Assembly: GCA_016791105.1 (NCBI GenBank)
Contig: JAEUNM010000069.1
Coordinates: forward strand, 1-64,000
Reading direction: 5' to 3'
DNA: 64,000 bases
Source of the DNA: Rhodocyclaceae bacterium
GTDB lineage: Bacteria > Pseudomonadota > Gammaproteobacteria > Burkholderiales > Rhodocyclaceae
The notes under the pieces: model-generated
What the model saw: the letters and a program-made list of their open reading frames with translations, nothing else
What the model was told of the DNA's origin: nothing
Database searches by the model: none
Shown here: positions 36,346-46,400 of the stretch, piece by piece
Numbering within the stretch: position 1 is the stretch's first letter
Layout: each line of letters starts with the position of its first letter
Made by a program: the position numbers and the translations under genes

Positions 36346-39313
36346 CCCCGCTCCGCAATCCCTGCCCGACACAGCGTCTGCCGCGCGCGCGAGTGGTCCA
36401 CGCGCAACCTATCGCGTGCAACTGAATGCGCAGTTCGGCTTTCGCAAGGCAGCCGCCATCGTGCCCTATCTGGCCCGCCTGGGCGTAAGCCACATTTACT
36501 GTTCCCCCTATCTGGCGGCGCGCCCCGGCAGCCAGCACGGCTATGACATCATCGACCACAACACGCTGAACCCGGAAATCGGCGACGCGGCCGACTATGC
36601 GCATTTCACCGCGGTGCTGGCAGCCCATGACATGCGCCAGATGGTGGACGTGGTGCCCAATCACATGGGTGTCATGGGCGCCGACAATGCTTGGTGGCTG
36701 GACGTGCTGGAAAACGGCCCCGCCGCCAAACACGCCGGGTTTTTCGACATAGACTGGCAACCGCTCAAGGCGGAATTGCGCGGCAAGGTGCTGCTGCCGG
36801 TGCTGGGCGACCACTACGGCAAGGTGCTGGAGCGTGGCGAACTGAAGCTGGCGTTCGACGCCGAGCGCGGCCAGTTCAGCGTGCACTATTACGAGCACCG
36901 CTTTCCGCTCGACCCGCGCACTTATCCGCACATACTCGGTACTTCCGGCGCGGCGCCGGAGAAGGCAGCGCCGAACCCGTCGGACGAAGCCGCGGCCCTA
37001 CAAAGTTTGCTGACCGCTTTCGGCCGCCTGCCGGCGCGCAGCGATACCGCACCGGAAAAGGTCGCCCAGCGCGCCAGCGATGCGGAAAGCTGCAAACGGG
37101 CGCTGGCCTGGATGTGCGCCAGGGCGCCCGGCATGGCGGCACGCATAGATGCCTGCCTGGCGCGCCTGAACGGAACGCCGGGCGACGGCGCGAGTTTCGA
37201 CGCGCTGGATGCGCTCATGCGCGAACAGGCGTGGCGCCTCGCTTATTGGCGCGTGGCCTCGGACGAAATCAATTACCGGCGCTTTTTCGACATTAACGAT
37301 CTGGCCGCGCTGCGCATGGAAAATGCCACCGTGTTCGACGCCACGCACTGCCTGCTGGCCGACTTGCTGGCCAGCGGCAAGGTGGACTGCCTGCGCATAG
37401 ATCACCCGGACGGGCTTTACGACCCGGCCGAATATTTCCGCCGCCTGCAGCAAACCCTGCTGCCCGCGGTGGGAGCTACGCAAGAGGCACAGCCGCATAT
37501 TTACGTGGCGATAGAAAAGATTACCGCCAGTTACGAACGCCTGTCGCAACAGTGGGCGGTGGCCGGCACCACCGGCTATCGCTTCGCCAACGTGGTGCAC
37601 GGATTATTCGTCGACGGCTCGGCGGAAGCGCGCATGGACCGCATTTATCGCAGCTTTGCCGGTGACCTGCCGCCGTTCGATGAATTGCTGTATCGCTGCA
37701 AGCGGCTCATCGTGCAAACCGCGCTGGCCGGCGAGCTGAACGTACTGGCCAATCTGCTCGGGCGCATCGCCGAATCCTGCCGCGACACGCGCGACTATAC
37801 GCAAAACAGCCTGCGCCACGTGCTGGCGGAAATAGTCGCGTGTTTTCCGGTTTATCGCACCTATATAGATAGCGCGGGCGCGAGCGACGAAGACCGCCGT
37901 TACATAGATTGGGCCGTGGCGGCGGCGCGCAAAAGAAGCCGCAGCGCCGACGCCAGCGTGTTCGAATTCGTGCGCGAAGTGCTTACCACGCGGCGCGGTG
38001 ACGGGCGCGCGAGCGACTATCGCGCCGACATCGTGGCCTTCGCGCAGAAATTTCAGCAATTTACCGCGCCGGTCATGGCCAAGGGCTGCGAGGACACCAG
38101 TTTTTATATTTACAACCGCCTCGTGTCGCTCAACGAGGTCGGCGGCGATCCGCGCACGTTCGGCATGGGCGTGACGGCATTTCACGGTGCCAGCATGGAC
38201 CGCGCACGCAACTGGCCGCAAACCATGCTGGCCACATCCACGCACGATAACAAGCGCTCCGAAGACGTGCGCGCGCGCATCGCGGTGCTGTCCGAAATGC
38301 CGGCGCTGTGGCGGCTGATGCTGCGCCGCTGGAGCCGTACCAACCGCAGCCGCAAACGCATGCTGGACCAGGGTCTGGCGCCGTCGCGCAATGACGAATA
38401 TCTGCTCTATCAGACTTTGCTCGGCACCTGGCCGCAGCCTGGGCCTGGCGCTGCGGAACTGGCCGTCTATTGCGAACGCATCCTGCGTTACATGCAGAAA
38501 GCCGTGCGCGAAGCCAAACAGCACAGCAGTTGGGTAAATCCTGACCCGGCTTACGAAACCGCCCTGCACGACTTCATCGTGGCCCTGCTCACGCCGGGCC
38601 GGCGCAACCGCTTTCTGGCCGATTTCGTGCCCTTCGCCGAACACGTGGCGCGCTATGGGCTGTATAACGGCCTGTCGCAGGCCTTGATCAAATTCACCTC
38701 GCCGGGCATTCCGGATATTTATCAGGGCAATGAAATTCTGGATTTCAGCCTGGTCGATCCGGATAACCGGCGGCCCATCGACTACGCGCAGCGCGCGCAT
38801 TTGCTGGAAGGGCTGATGCGCGACTTCGACGCGACCCCGGCGCAGCGCGCCGCCAGCTTGCGCCGCTTGCTCGATGCGGCCGGCGACGGCCGCGCCAAAC
38901 TATTGCTCACCTGGCGCGCGCTCGAACTGCGCCGCCAGGACGCAGCGCTATTCCGCCACGGCGACTACCTGCCGCTCGCCGCCACCGGCGCGTGCGCCGA
39001 GCATGTGTGCGCCTACGCGCGCCGCCACGGCGAGCGCGCAGTGGTGGTGCTGGCACCGCGCCTGTACGCACGCCTGGTGGAAAACGGCACGCCCCCGCTG
39101 GGTGAGGTATGGGGCGACACCTGCGTCAGTCTGGCGCCGCTGGGGCCGCTCGCCGCAGCGCCGCTCGATGTGCTAAGTGGCAGGCACTGCGGCAGCCAGG
39201 ATGAGGGCAGGACATGGCTGCTGCCGCTGCAGGAAATTTTGAATGATTTTCCGGTCGCGCTGATCACGCTGCGTCTGGCGCCCGCGGGCGCCGCTGCGGC
39301 ACCGGATGCCTGA
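36332..39313 (+). CDS. treY: Malto-oligosyltrehalose synthase
   Basis: A 993-aa intramolecular transglucosylase that turns the reducing-end alpha-1,4 bond of a maltooligosaccharide into the alpha,alpha-1,1 bond of trehalose. The N-terminus has the family signature RATYRVQLNAQFGF, SHIYCSPYL and GSQHGYDIIDH. Catalytic residues are Asp357 in CLRIDHPDGLYDP, Glu395 in YVAIEKI and Asp639 in THDNKRSEDVRAR. Family members range from about 700 to 950 residues, so this is a long one; the extra length lies mostly in the middle and C-terminal parts. It overlaps treZ and ends 50 bases before the MscS-type gene. Trehalose made here protects against osmotic and desiccation stress. Confidence 0.94.
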   Translation: MSLNDPAPQSLPDTASAARASGPRATYRVQLNAQFGFRKAAAIVPYLARLGVSHIYCSPYLAARPGSQHGYDIIDHNTLNPEIGDAADYAHFTAVLAAHDMRQMVDVVPNHMGVMGADNAWWLDVLENGPAAKHAGFFDIDWQPLKAELRGKVLLPVLGDHYGKVLERGELKLAFDAERGQFSVHYYEHRFPLDPRTYPHILGTSGAAPEKAAPNPSDEAAALQSLLTAFGRLPARSDTAPEKVAQRASDAESCKRALAWMCARAPGMAARIDACLARLNGTPGDGASFDALDALMREQAWRLAYWRVASDEINYRRFFDINDLAALRMENATVFDATHCLLADLLASGKVDCLRIDHPDGLYDPAEYFRRLQQTLLPAVGATQEAQPHIYVAIEKITASYERLSQQWAVAGTTGYRFANVVHGLFVDGSAEARMDRIYRSFAGDLPPFDELLYRCKRLIVQTALAGELNVLANLLGRIAESCRDTRDYTQNSLRHVLAEIVACFPVYRTYIDSAGASDEDRRYIDWAVAAARKRSRSADASVFEFVREVLTTRRGDGRASDYRADIVAFAQKFQQFTAPVMAKGCEDTSFYIYNRLVSLNEVGGDPRTFGMGVTAFHGASMDRARNWPQTMLATSTHDNKRSEDVRARIAVLSEMPALWRLMLRRWSRTNRSRKRMLDQGLAPSRNDEYLLYQTLLGTWPQPGPGAAELAVYCERILRYMQKAVREAKQHSSWVNPDPAYETALHDFIVALLTPGRRNRFLADFVPFAEHVARYGLYNGLSQALIKFTSPGIPDIYQGNEILDFSLVDPDNRRPIDYAQRAHLLEGLMRDFDATPAQRAASLRRLLDAAGDGRAKLLLTWRALELRRQDAALFRHGDYLPLAATGACAEHVCAYARRHGERAVVVLAPRLYARLVENGTPPLGEVWGDTCVSLAPLGPLAAAPLDVLSGRHCGSQDEGRTWLLPLQEILNDFPVALITLRLAPAGAAAAPDA

Positions 39314-39363
39314 CCCGCACGCGGCCGGCGCAGCCGCGGCGAGCATTCATTAAAGAGGTAAAG

Positions 39364-40305
39364 ATGGAACTGATACGCGAATTATTCAACCCCGACACCC
39401 TGTCTGAATCGGTGCTCGCAATGCGCACCGGCGGCCGTGTGATATTGATACTGATCGCGGCCTGGGGGCTCATCCGCATTTCCCATCGCCTGATCCGTAC
39501 CTTCCGCATCTATGTGAGCAGCCACTCCAGTTCGCAGGACGAGGTCAAGCGCATCACCACGCTGGGGCGCGTATTCCGCTATATCGCGTCGGTGGTGATT
39601 TCGCTCGTGGCCGGCATGCTCATACTGAGCGAATTCGGCATTTCCATCGCGCCCATACTGGGTGCCGCCGGGGTGGTCGGCATCGCCATAGGTTTCGGTG
39701 CGCAAAGCCTGGTGAAGGACTATTTCACCGGCTTTTTCCTGCTGCTGGAAGACCAGGTGCATCAGGGCGACGTAATCGAAGCCGGCGGCAAAGCCGGTCT
39801 GGTGGAAGAAGTAACCCTGCGCTACATACGCCTGCGCGACTATTCCGGCAACGTGCATTTCGTGCCCAACGGGCTGGTCACCACCGTCACCAACATGAGC
39901 CGCGGCTTTGCCCATTCCGTCATGGACATAGGCGTGGCCTACCGCGAGGATGTGGATGCCGCGCTGGCCGTCATGCGTCAGGTCGGCCAGGCCATGCGCG
40001 CCAGCGAGGAATTCGGCCCGCGCATCCTCGATGACATAGAAATGGCCGGGGTGGAGGCGCTGGCCGATTCGTCGGTCACGCTGCGCTGCCGGATCAAGGT
40101 GCAGCCGCTGGAACAATGGGGCGTGCGGCGCGAATACCTGCGCCGCGTGAAACAGGCATTCGACGCGGCAGGCATAGAAATTCCCTATCCGCACCTGACG
40201 GTCTATGCCGGCCAGGCCAAGGACGGCAGCGCGCCGCCGTTCCCGCTGCGCGGGTTTGGCGCAACGCGCACCGCCGCGCCGGCAACGGAAGGAGTATCTT
40301 TCTAG
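39364..40305 (+). CDS. Small-conductance mechanosensitive channel (MscS family)
   Basis: A 313-aa inner-membrane channel. Three hydrophobic helices are visible near residues 24-44, 72-90 and 93-115. The third carries the Gly/Ala-rich pore pattern GAAGVVGIAIGFGAQSLV, which is followed by KDYFTGFFLLLEDQVHQGDVIE, the start of the cytoplasmic beta domain. Heptameric MscS channels open on membrane tension and release solutes during hypo-osmotic shock. A good ribosome binding site (GAGGT) precedes the ATG. Lying 50 bases after treY on the same strand, it probably belongs to the same transcription unit: trehalose accumulates under high osmolarity, and the channel vents it when osmolarity drops (inference). 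Confidence 0.92.
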   Translation: MELIRELFNPDTLSESVLAMRTGGRVILILIAAWGLIRISHRLIRTFRIYVSSHSSSQDEVKRITTLGRVFRYIASVVISLVAGMLILSEFGISIAPILGAAGVVGIAIGFGAQSLVKDYFTGFFLLLEDQVHQGDVIEAGGKAGLVEEVTLRYIRLRDYSGNVHFVPNGLVTTVTNMSRGFAHSVMDIGVAYREDVDAALAVMRQVGQAMRASEEFGPRILDDIEMAGVEALADSSVTLRCRIKVQPLEQWGVRREYLRRVKQAFDAAGIEIPYPHLTVYAGQAKDGSAPPFPLRGFGATRTAAPATEGVSF

Positions 40306-40332
40306 ATTGCGTCCAGATAGCCCTGCCCCGCG

Positions 40333-41754
40333 ATGGAACCCACAAACCTCGGCAGCCGCCTGCGCCGCCATTACCGGCGCGCGCTGCGCACCGGCTATGG
40401 CCTCGTGGCGCCGCAGGTCTGGTTGCGCCGCCTGGTATTCTGGGGCGGTGCAATCGGGGTGGGCCTGGCGGCAACGGGTTTCGCCATCAGCGGCTATTAC
40501 GCCGACGAGTTATTCCGCAGCGCGGTCGAACATAACCAGTGGCTGGTGCTGGCCATCATGCCGGCCGGTCTGGCCGGCATTACCTATGTCACGCGCCGGA
40601 TATTCCCGGGCAGCCAGGGCAGCGGCATTCCGCAGGCCATCGCGGCACTGCAGGTTTTTGACGATCAGGCGCGCAACAAGCTGCTTTCGCTGCGCATCGC
40701 TGGCGGCAAACTGCTGCTCACCACCTGCGCGCTCATGTGCGGCGCGACGGTGGGCCGCGAAGGCCCGACGGTGCAGATCGGTGCTTCGATCATGCACGCC
40801 CTTGGCCGCTACGCGCGCTTCCCCAGCCATGAACTGGAGCGCGGCCTCATCATCGCCGGTGCCTCGGCCGGTGTCGCCGCGGCATTCAATACGCCACTGG
40901 CCGGCGTGGTATTTGCCATCGAAGAGCTCTCGCGCAGTTTTGAGGCGCGCACCAATGGCATCGTCCTCACCGGCGTCATCTTTGCCGGCGTAACCGCGGT
41001 GGCCATTCTGGGCAATTACACCTACTTCGGTGCCACCAATGTATCGGTAAAGTTCAGCCAGGTGTGGATGGCCGTACTCGCCTGCGGTGCGGCGGGCGGG
41101 CTGGCGGGCGGCTTGTTCGCGCGCATGGTGCTGGCGGCAGGGCGCGGTCTGGGTGGCAGGCTGCAGCACTGGATGCGCCAGCGGCCGATCGGTTTTGCTG
41201 CCCTGTGCGGCCTGGTACTGGCACTGATAGGCATTGCCTCGGGCAATACCACCTACGGCACCGGCTACGACGAAGCCCGCCTGCTGCTGTCGGGATCGCA
41301 CGACGTACCGGCCAGTTTCGGCCTGCTGAAGTTCGCCGCGACCTTGGTGTCCTTCTTGAGCGGCATTCCGGGCGGCATATTCGCGCCATCACTATCGATA
41401 GGCGCCGGCCTGGGCGCCAATCTGGCCACGCTGCTGCCCACCACGCCTTTTTCCGCCTGCGTGCTGCTGGGCGTGGTGGCTTACTTCACGGGCGTGGTGC
41501 AGGCGCCGCTCACGGCTTTCATCATCGTGATGGAAATGACCGCCAATCACGACATGGTATTTCCGCTCATGGCCACCGCGCTGATCGCCCAGGGCGCCTC
41601 CCGCGCCGTTTGCCCGGAGCCGCTCTACAAGGCGCTGGCGGCCGCTTTCGTGGCGCGCATTACGGGCACGGCGTCTGCATCCGAACCCGCACTGGCTGCG
41701 CCGGCCTCGCCGGATGACTCGCCCGCGCAGGAAACATACGGCGGTCCGCGCTAA
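40333..41754 (+). CDS. ClC-family chloride channel/antiporter
   Basis: A 473-aa polytopic membrane protein. The chloride-site motifs are present: GSGIPQ (96-101), GREGPTVQIG with the gating Glu143, and GIFAPSLSIGAGLGA. The sequence FAIEELSRSF (about 194-203) contains Glu198 at the position of the inner proton-transfer glutamate of E. coli ClcA (Glu203), so a proton-coupled chloride exchanger is more likely than a passive channel. There is no C-terminal CBS pair. It follows the MscS-type gene after 27 bases and is the last plus-strand gene of the run, convergent with the sensor-kinase pair. Role in acid or osmotic stress is inferred from family and context. Confidence 0.9.
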   Translation: MEPTNLGSRLRRHYRRALRTGYGLVAPQVWLRRLVFWGGAIGVGLAATGFAISGYYADELFRSAVEHNQWLVLAIMPAGLAGITYVTRRIFPGSQGSGIPQAIAALQVFDDQARNKLLSLRIAGGKLLLTTCALMCGATVGREGPTVQIGASIMHALGRYARFPSHELERGLIIAGASAGVAAAFNTPLAGVVFAIEELSRSFEARTNGIVLTGVIFAGVTAVAILGNYTYFGATNVSVKFSQVWMAVLACGAAGGLAGGLFARMVLAAGRGLGGRLQHWMRQRPIGFAALCGLVLALIGIASGNTTYGTGYDEARLLLSGSHDVPASFGLLKFAATLVSFLSGIPGGIFAPSLSIGAGLGANLATLLPTTPFSACVLLGVVAYFTGVVQAPLTAFIIVMEMTANHDMVFPLMATALIAQGASRAVCPEPLYKALAAAFVARITGTASASEPALAAPASPDDSPAQETYGGPR

Positions 41755-41782
41755 GACAGACCACCACAGCCATGGCGCATAT

Positions 41783-43417
41783 TCATTCGTGCGCCGGATG
41801 CGCGCTGGACAGCCAATCGAGCAGCACCTGCCGCAGCAGCGCGGGCGTGACCGGTTTGGGTATGTAGCCGTTGATGCCGGCACGCAGGTAGTCGTCCCGA
41901 TGTTCGCCAAAGGAGCCGGACGTGAGGGCAAGCAGGGGCTGGCGGGCCGCTTGCGGTAAGGAGCGGATGGCATACACCAGGTCCAGGCCGTCGGCTTCGC
42001 AGCTGCCCACGTCGAGCAGAATCAGCCTGAATGCCGCCGCCTGCAGCATGCCCAGGGCATCGACGACATTGGCGGCTTCAAACACCACCGGCCCGGACTG
42101 CTCCAGCGCACCGCGTATGGCGGCCCGCGTCTGTTCGTCGGCATCGACCACCAGCACCGGTGCACCACTGTGATGTTCACGCAGGCGGGCTTGCACGTCG
42201 TCGTGCGCATCAGCCAGCGCATGCGCATGATCGGCCCCCATAGGCAGGCAGACCTCGAACCAGAATGTGCTCGATTTGCCGGGCCGGCTCTCCAGCCCTA
42301 TGCGCCCGCCCATCATGCCTATCAGTTCGCGGCACAGAAACAGGCCAATCCCGGTGCCACCGCGTTTGCGTGTGGTGGAGCCGTCGGCCTGGTGAAAGGA
42401 CTCGAACACGCGGTGCCGCTCGTCCTCGGCGATGCCCACGCCGTCATCGGCCACTTCGACCCGCAGCCTGAGGGTGTCGCGGTCTATCAGGCTGCAGGCG
42501 ACGCTCAGGCGAATTTCGCCCTGTTCACTGAATTTGACCGCGTTACCCAGCAGTTCCGATAACACCAGACGCAGACGCAGCGGATCCCCCAACATGACCA
42601 CATCGGCCCGCATGGCCGACTGAGCCGGGCCGATGTACGAAAAGTCCAGGCCCTTCTCACGGCTTAGCCGGCGCGTTCGTTCCAGCAGCGGATCGACCAC
42701 CTCGGCGAGCGTAAATGCGGTTCGCGCCAGCGAAAACTGGCCGGATTCCATTCTGGCGATATCCAGCAGTTTGTCGACCAGAGCAAGCAGGGCCTGGGCA
42801 GAACTTTCCGCGGTGGTCAACTGCTTTGCGACACGGGCGTCTTCGGTGCGGCGCCTGGCCAGCCCCACCATGCCCAGAATGACATGCAGCGGCGTGCGCA
42901 ATTCGTGGCTGATGTTGCGCAGCAAGGTCAGTTTCACGCGGTTGCCGGCTTCCGCGGCCTCTTTCGCCACGCTTAGCGCCAGTGTGCGTTCCTTCACCAG
43001 TTCTTCCAGTTGGTCGCGGTGGCGCTCGACCTCCCTGCGCAATGTTTCGCGTTCGAGCACGTTGCGGATGCGCAATTGCGCGATGGCAACGTTGATCGGC
43101 TTGGCAAGATAGTCCGCCGCGCCCAGCTCCAGCCCCACTGCCTCGGCTTCCGATTCGGCCAGCGCGGTGATGAAAATGACAGGCACGTGACGCAGGCGCG
43201 GCTCGGCGCGCAAGCGCCGGCATACCTCGTAGCCGTCCATGTCCGGCATCATCACGTCGAGCAAAATCAGATCCGGCGGCGACTCCATGGCCAGCGCCAG
43301 ACCCTGCGGGCCCGAGGTGGCGATCTGCAGGTCGTACAGCCCGGACAGTGCCGCCCCGAGGGTGCGCAGGTTTACGGGCGTATCGTCTATCGCCAGGATG
43401 GTCGGCTTGTGCGTCAT
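41783..43417 (-). CDS. Soluble hybrid histidine kinase (REC-HisKA-HATPase-REC)
   Basis: A 544-aa signalling protein without membrane segments. The N-terminal receiver domain has phospho-acceptor Asp54 in LILLDVMMPDMDGYEV. A coiled linker (125-160) leads to the HisKA domain with His171 in NISHELRTPLHV. The ATPase domain shows N, G1 and G2 boxes (ELLGNAVKFSE, VADDGVGIAE, RGGTGIGLFLC). A second receiver follows (VLVVDADEQTRAAI, then LILLDVGSCEADGLD), in which the usual MP residues after the Asp are replaced. The start ATG overlaps the stop of the upstream sensor kinase (ATGA), so the two are co-translated; the first receiver is a natural target of that kinase. No output domain, so signals must pass on to another protein. 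Confidence 0.9.
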   Translation of the reverse strand: MTHKPTILAIDDTPVNLRTLGAALSGLYDLQIATSGPQGLALAMESPPDLILLDVMMPDMDGYEVCRRLRAEPRLRHVPVIFITALAESEAEAVGLELGAADYLAKPINVAIAQLRIRNVLERETLRREVERHRDQLEELVKERTLALSVAKEAAEAGNRVKLTLLRNISHELRTPLHVILGMVGLARRRTEDARVAKQLTTAESSAQALLALVDKLLDIARMESGQFSLARTAFTLAEVVDPLLERTRRLSREKGLDFSYIGPAQSAMRADVVMLGDPLRLRLVLSELLGNAVKFSEQGEIRLSVACSLIDRDTLRLRVEVADDGVGIAEDERHRVFESFHQADGSTTRKRGGTGIGLFLCRELIGMMGGRIGLESRPGKSSTFWFEVCLPMGADHAHALADAHDDVQARLREHHSGAPVLVVDADEQTRAAIRGALEQSGPVVFEAANVVDALGMLQAAAFRLILLDVGSCEADGLDLVYAIRSLPQAARQPLLALTSGSFGEHRDDYLRAGINGYIPKPVTPALLRQVLLDWLSSAHPAHE

Positions 43418-46400
43418 TGAAGCTCCAGTTGCCAGCCGCGGGTAGCCGCGATTTCACGCAAGCGCCGTGCCGCGGCGGCGAATTGCAAGTCAGACACGAA
43501 AGGCCGGATGGCCGCAAATTCGGCGGCGGCTTCCGTATCGTGCAGCAAGCTCAGCATGTCCTCGAAGCGGTCGATGGCGTCGAATTTGTTTCGGTCCAGC
43601 AAGGGCAGCAGCGCTTCCACGAGGGCACGCAGGCGCTCATGATCGACCGCGCGGGTCGCAGTCGTGGCCGGCGGATGTGTCGCGGAATCCGCGCCGGCCC
43701 GCGCCGGCAGCCACTTCGCAAGTACACTTTTGAGGCTGTCCAGCATGACGGGCTTGCTCAGAAATTCGTCCATACCGGCCGCAAAGCAGCGCGCACGATC
43801 ATCCTCGAAGGCGTGCGCGGTCATGGCGATGACCGGCCGGCGAGCCTGCTCGGCCTCCAGCTCGCGCGCGCGAATTTGCTCGGTCGCCGCGCAACCATCC
43901 ATTTCCGGCATTTGCATGTCCATCAGCACCAGGTCGATATCCGGGCAGGCGGCGAGCACTTCCAGCGCTTCGCGGCCATTCGTGGCGACGCGGGTGCGCA
44001 CCCCCAGCCGCTGCAGCATGGAGTGCACCACGCGCTGATTGGTCGGATTGTCTTCCACGATCAGCACCGTGCCGGCAAAGCGCACGCCGTCGGGGTGCGC
44101 CGCGGAGCGGTCGGCGTGGCGCGCGTCGTCGCTTGCCGCAAAGCGTTCGGCGCGTATGCGGAACCAGAAACGGCTGCCCTCGCCGGCGGCGCTCTCGATG
44201 CCGACGCCGCCGCCCATCAATTGCGCCAGGGTTTTTACGATGGAAAGACCCAGTCCGGTGCCGCCGAAGCGCCGCGTGATGGAATTGTCGGCCTGGGAAA
44301 AGGGCACGAACAGCTCGCCCTGCAGGTCGGCCGGAACGCCGATTCCGGTATCGGTCACGGCGAATTCGAGCATGGCACCTTCGCCGTCCTCGCCAGCCAC
44401 GAGGGCCGTTACGAGTATGCTGCCGCGCGCGGTAAATTTGATCGCATTGGCCACCAGATTCGACAACATCTGGCGTATGCGGTAGGCGTCGGAGCGGAAA
44501 CGCAGCCCCGCCTCGCCCTCCCATTGCGCGTCTATGTGCAAACCTTTGGCATCCGCGGCGCCGCGGAACAATGCGCTCACCTCGTGCACGACCTGGGCCG
44601 GATCAAACACCTGCGCGTCGAGCTGAAGCTTGCCGGCCTCGATTTTGGACAGGTCGAGAATGTCGTTCAGCAGGGTGAGCAAGGTCTGGCCGGAATTCAG
44701 TATGGTGCGCGCGTAGTCCTTGCGCTGCGCTTCGGGCATGTCAGGTAACATGAGCATTTGCGCCATGCCCAATATGCCGTTCATGGGGGTGCGGATTTCA
44801 TGACTCATGGTGGCGAGGAAGCGGCTTTTGGCAATGTTCGCGGTTTGCGCTTCGTCGCGCGCCGCGATCAAGTCGGCCTCGGTCTGCTTGATTTGCGAAA
44901 TATCCTGATGGGTACCGGACATGAGCAGAGGTTTTCCGTCTGCTGTCCAGCTCGACACGCGGCCGCGATCCAGCAGCCATACCCAGCGGCCGTCCTTGTG
45001 CCGCATGCGCACCTCGCATTCGTAATGCGACAGCTTGCCAGCAAAATGCTCGCCCAATAGTCGGTTGGAACGCTCCAGGTCGTCCGGGTGGGCAAAGCGG
45101 ATCCAGGTGGCTATGGAAACCGGGCTGATTTCATCGAGGCGATAGCCGATGATGTCCGCCCAACGTTCATTGAACACCGTTTCTCCGGTCGCCACGTTCC
45201 ACTCCCAGGTACCGACATCGGTGCCTTCCAGAATGTCGCGCAGCCGGCGGCGTTCCGTACCCAGTTCCGTCAGCACGCCGCGGTACTCGGTCAGGTCACG
45301 CATGATGGTGGCCATGCTGGTGGGCTTGCCGGTCGTGTCCTTGAATACGAATAGTTGCTGATCGACCGGAATTTCGCGGCCGTCGACATGCTGCAGCGCC
45401 GTTTCACCGCGCCAATAACCCTCTTGCAACGCCTCCGGCAGCCCCCGATGCATCACCTTGTCGTAAGCCCAGTCCGGATACACGCGGCGCATGCCGTATT
45501 GCGTCAGATCGGTCGCCGCCGGCAAGCCTATCAATTGGGTTGCGCCCAGGTTCTGATAAAGCGGGCGCCGCTTCATGTCCGCACTGAATATGAAATCCGG
45601 TGAATAGTCGAGCAGTTGGCGCAGTTGCTGGTTGGCCCGCTCCAGCGCATGACGTTCCGTGACGTCGTGAATGATGGAAATGAGCAAGGTGCGGCCATGT
45701 ATGGTCGCCGGCCCGGAATACACCTCGACGTCGCGAATTTCCCCAGATGCCAGGCGGTGCCGGAAATTGAAGTAACGACGGTGCAACTGCGCCGCGGTAT
45801 CCATTTCGCGCGCAACTTCTTCCGGCGCCAGGCAATTGATTTGGGCGATGTTCATCTGCACCAGGGTTTCCAGCGGGTAGCCGTAAAACTCTGCCGCCGC
45901 CCGATTGGCCTGGATGATTTTGCCGTCGTGCGGATCGATGATCAGTTTGATGGCCGTATTGACTTCGAAAAACTGCTGATAGGTTTCCTGCAACTCGCGC
46001 ATCGCCTGGTCGGCCAGTTTGCGCGCAGTGATGTCGCGCCAGGCCCCCATCAACACGAGCCCACCTTTGTAGGGAAGGCGGCTGACCGTCACGTCGGCCC
46101 AAAAATCGGTACCGTCAATGCGCCTATGTACCCATTCGAAATAATGGCGTTCGCTTTCCTGCGATCGACGGATATGTTCCGGCCCGGATTGCGACGAAGG
46201 GCGCCCGTCCGGTTGCGTAGGGGGCGAAATATCTATGACGGTTCTGCCGATAATTTGCTCGCGCCGGCCGTGCAGCATGGCTTCTGCGGCGCGATTGCAG
46301 TCCACGATGCGTCCGGTGTCGAATTCCACGAGCACGTAGGCATCGGGCGAGCCGGAAAACAGGATTTCGTAGCGCTCCTTCAATTCGCTGATCTGTTGCA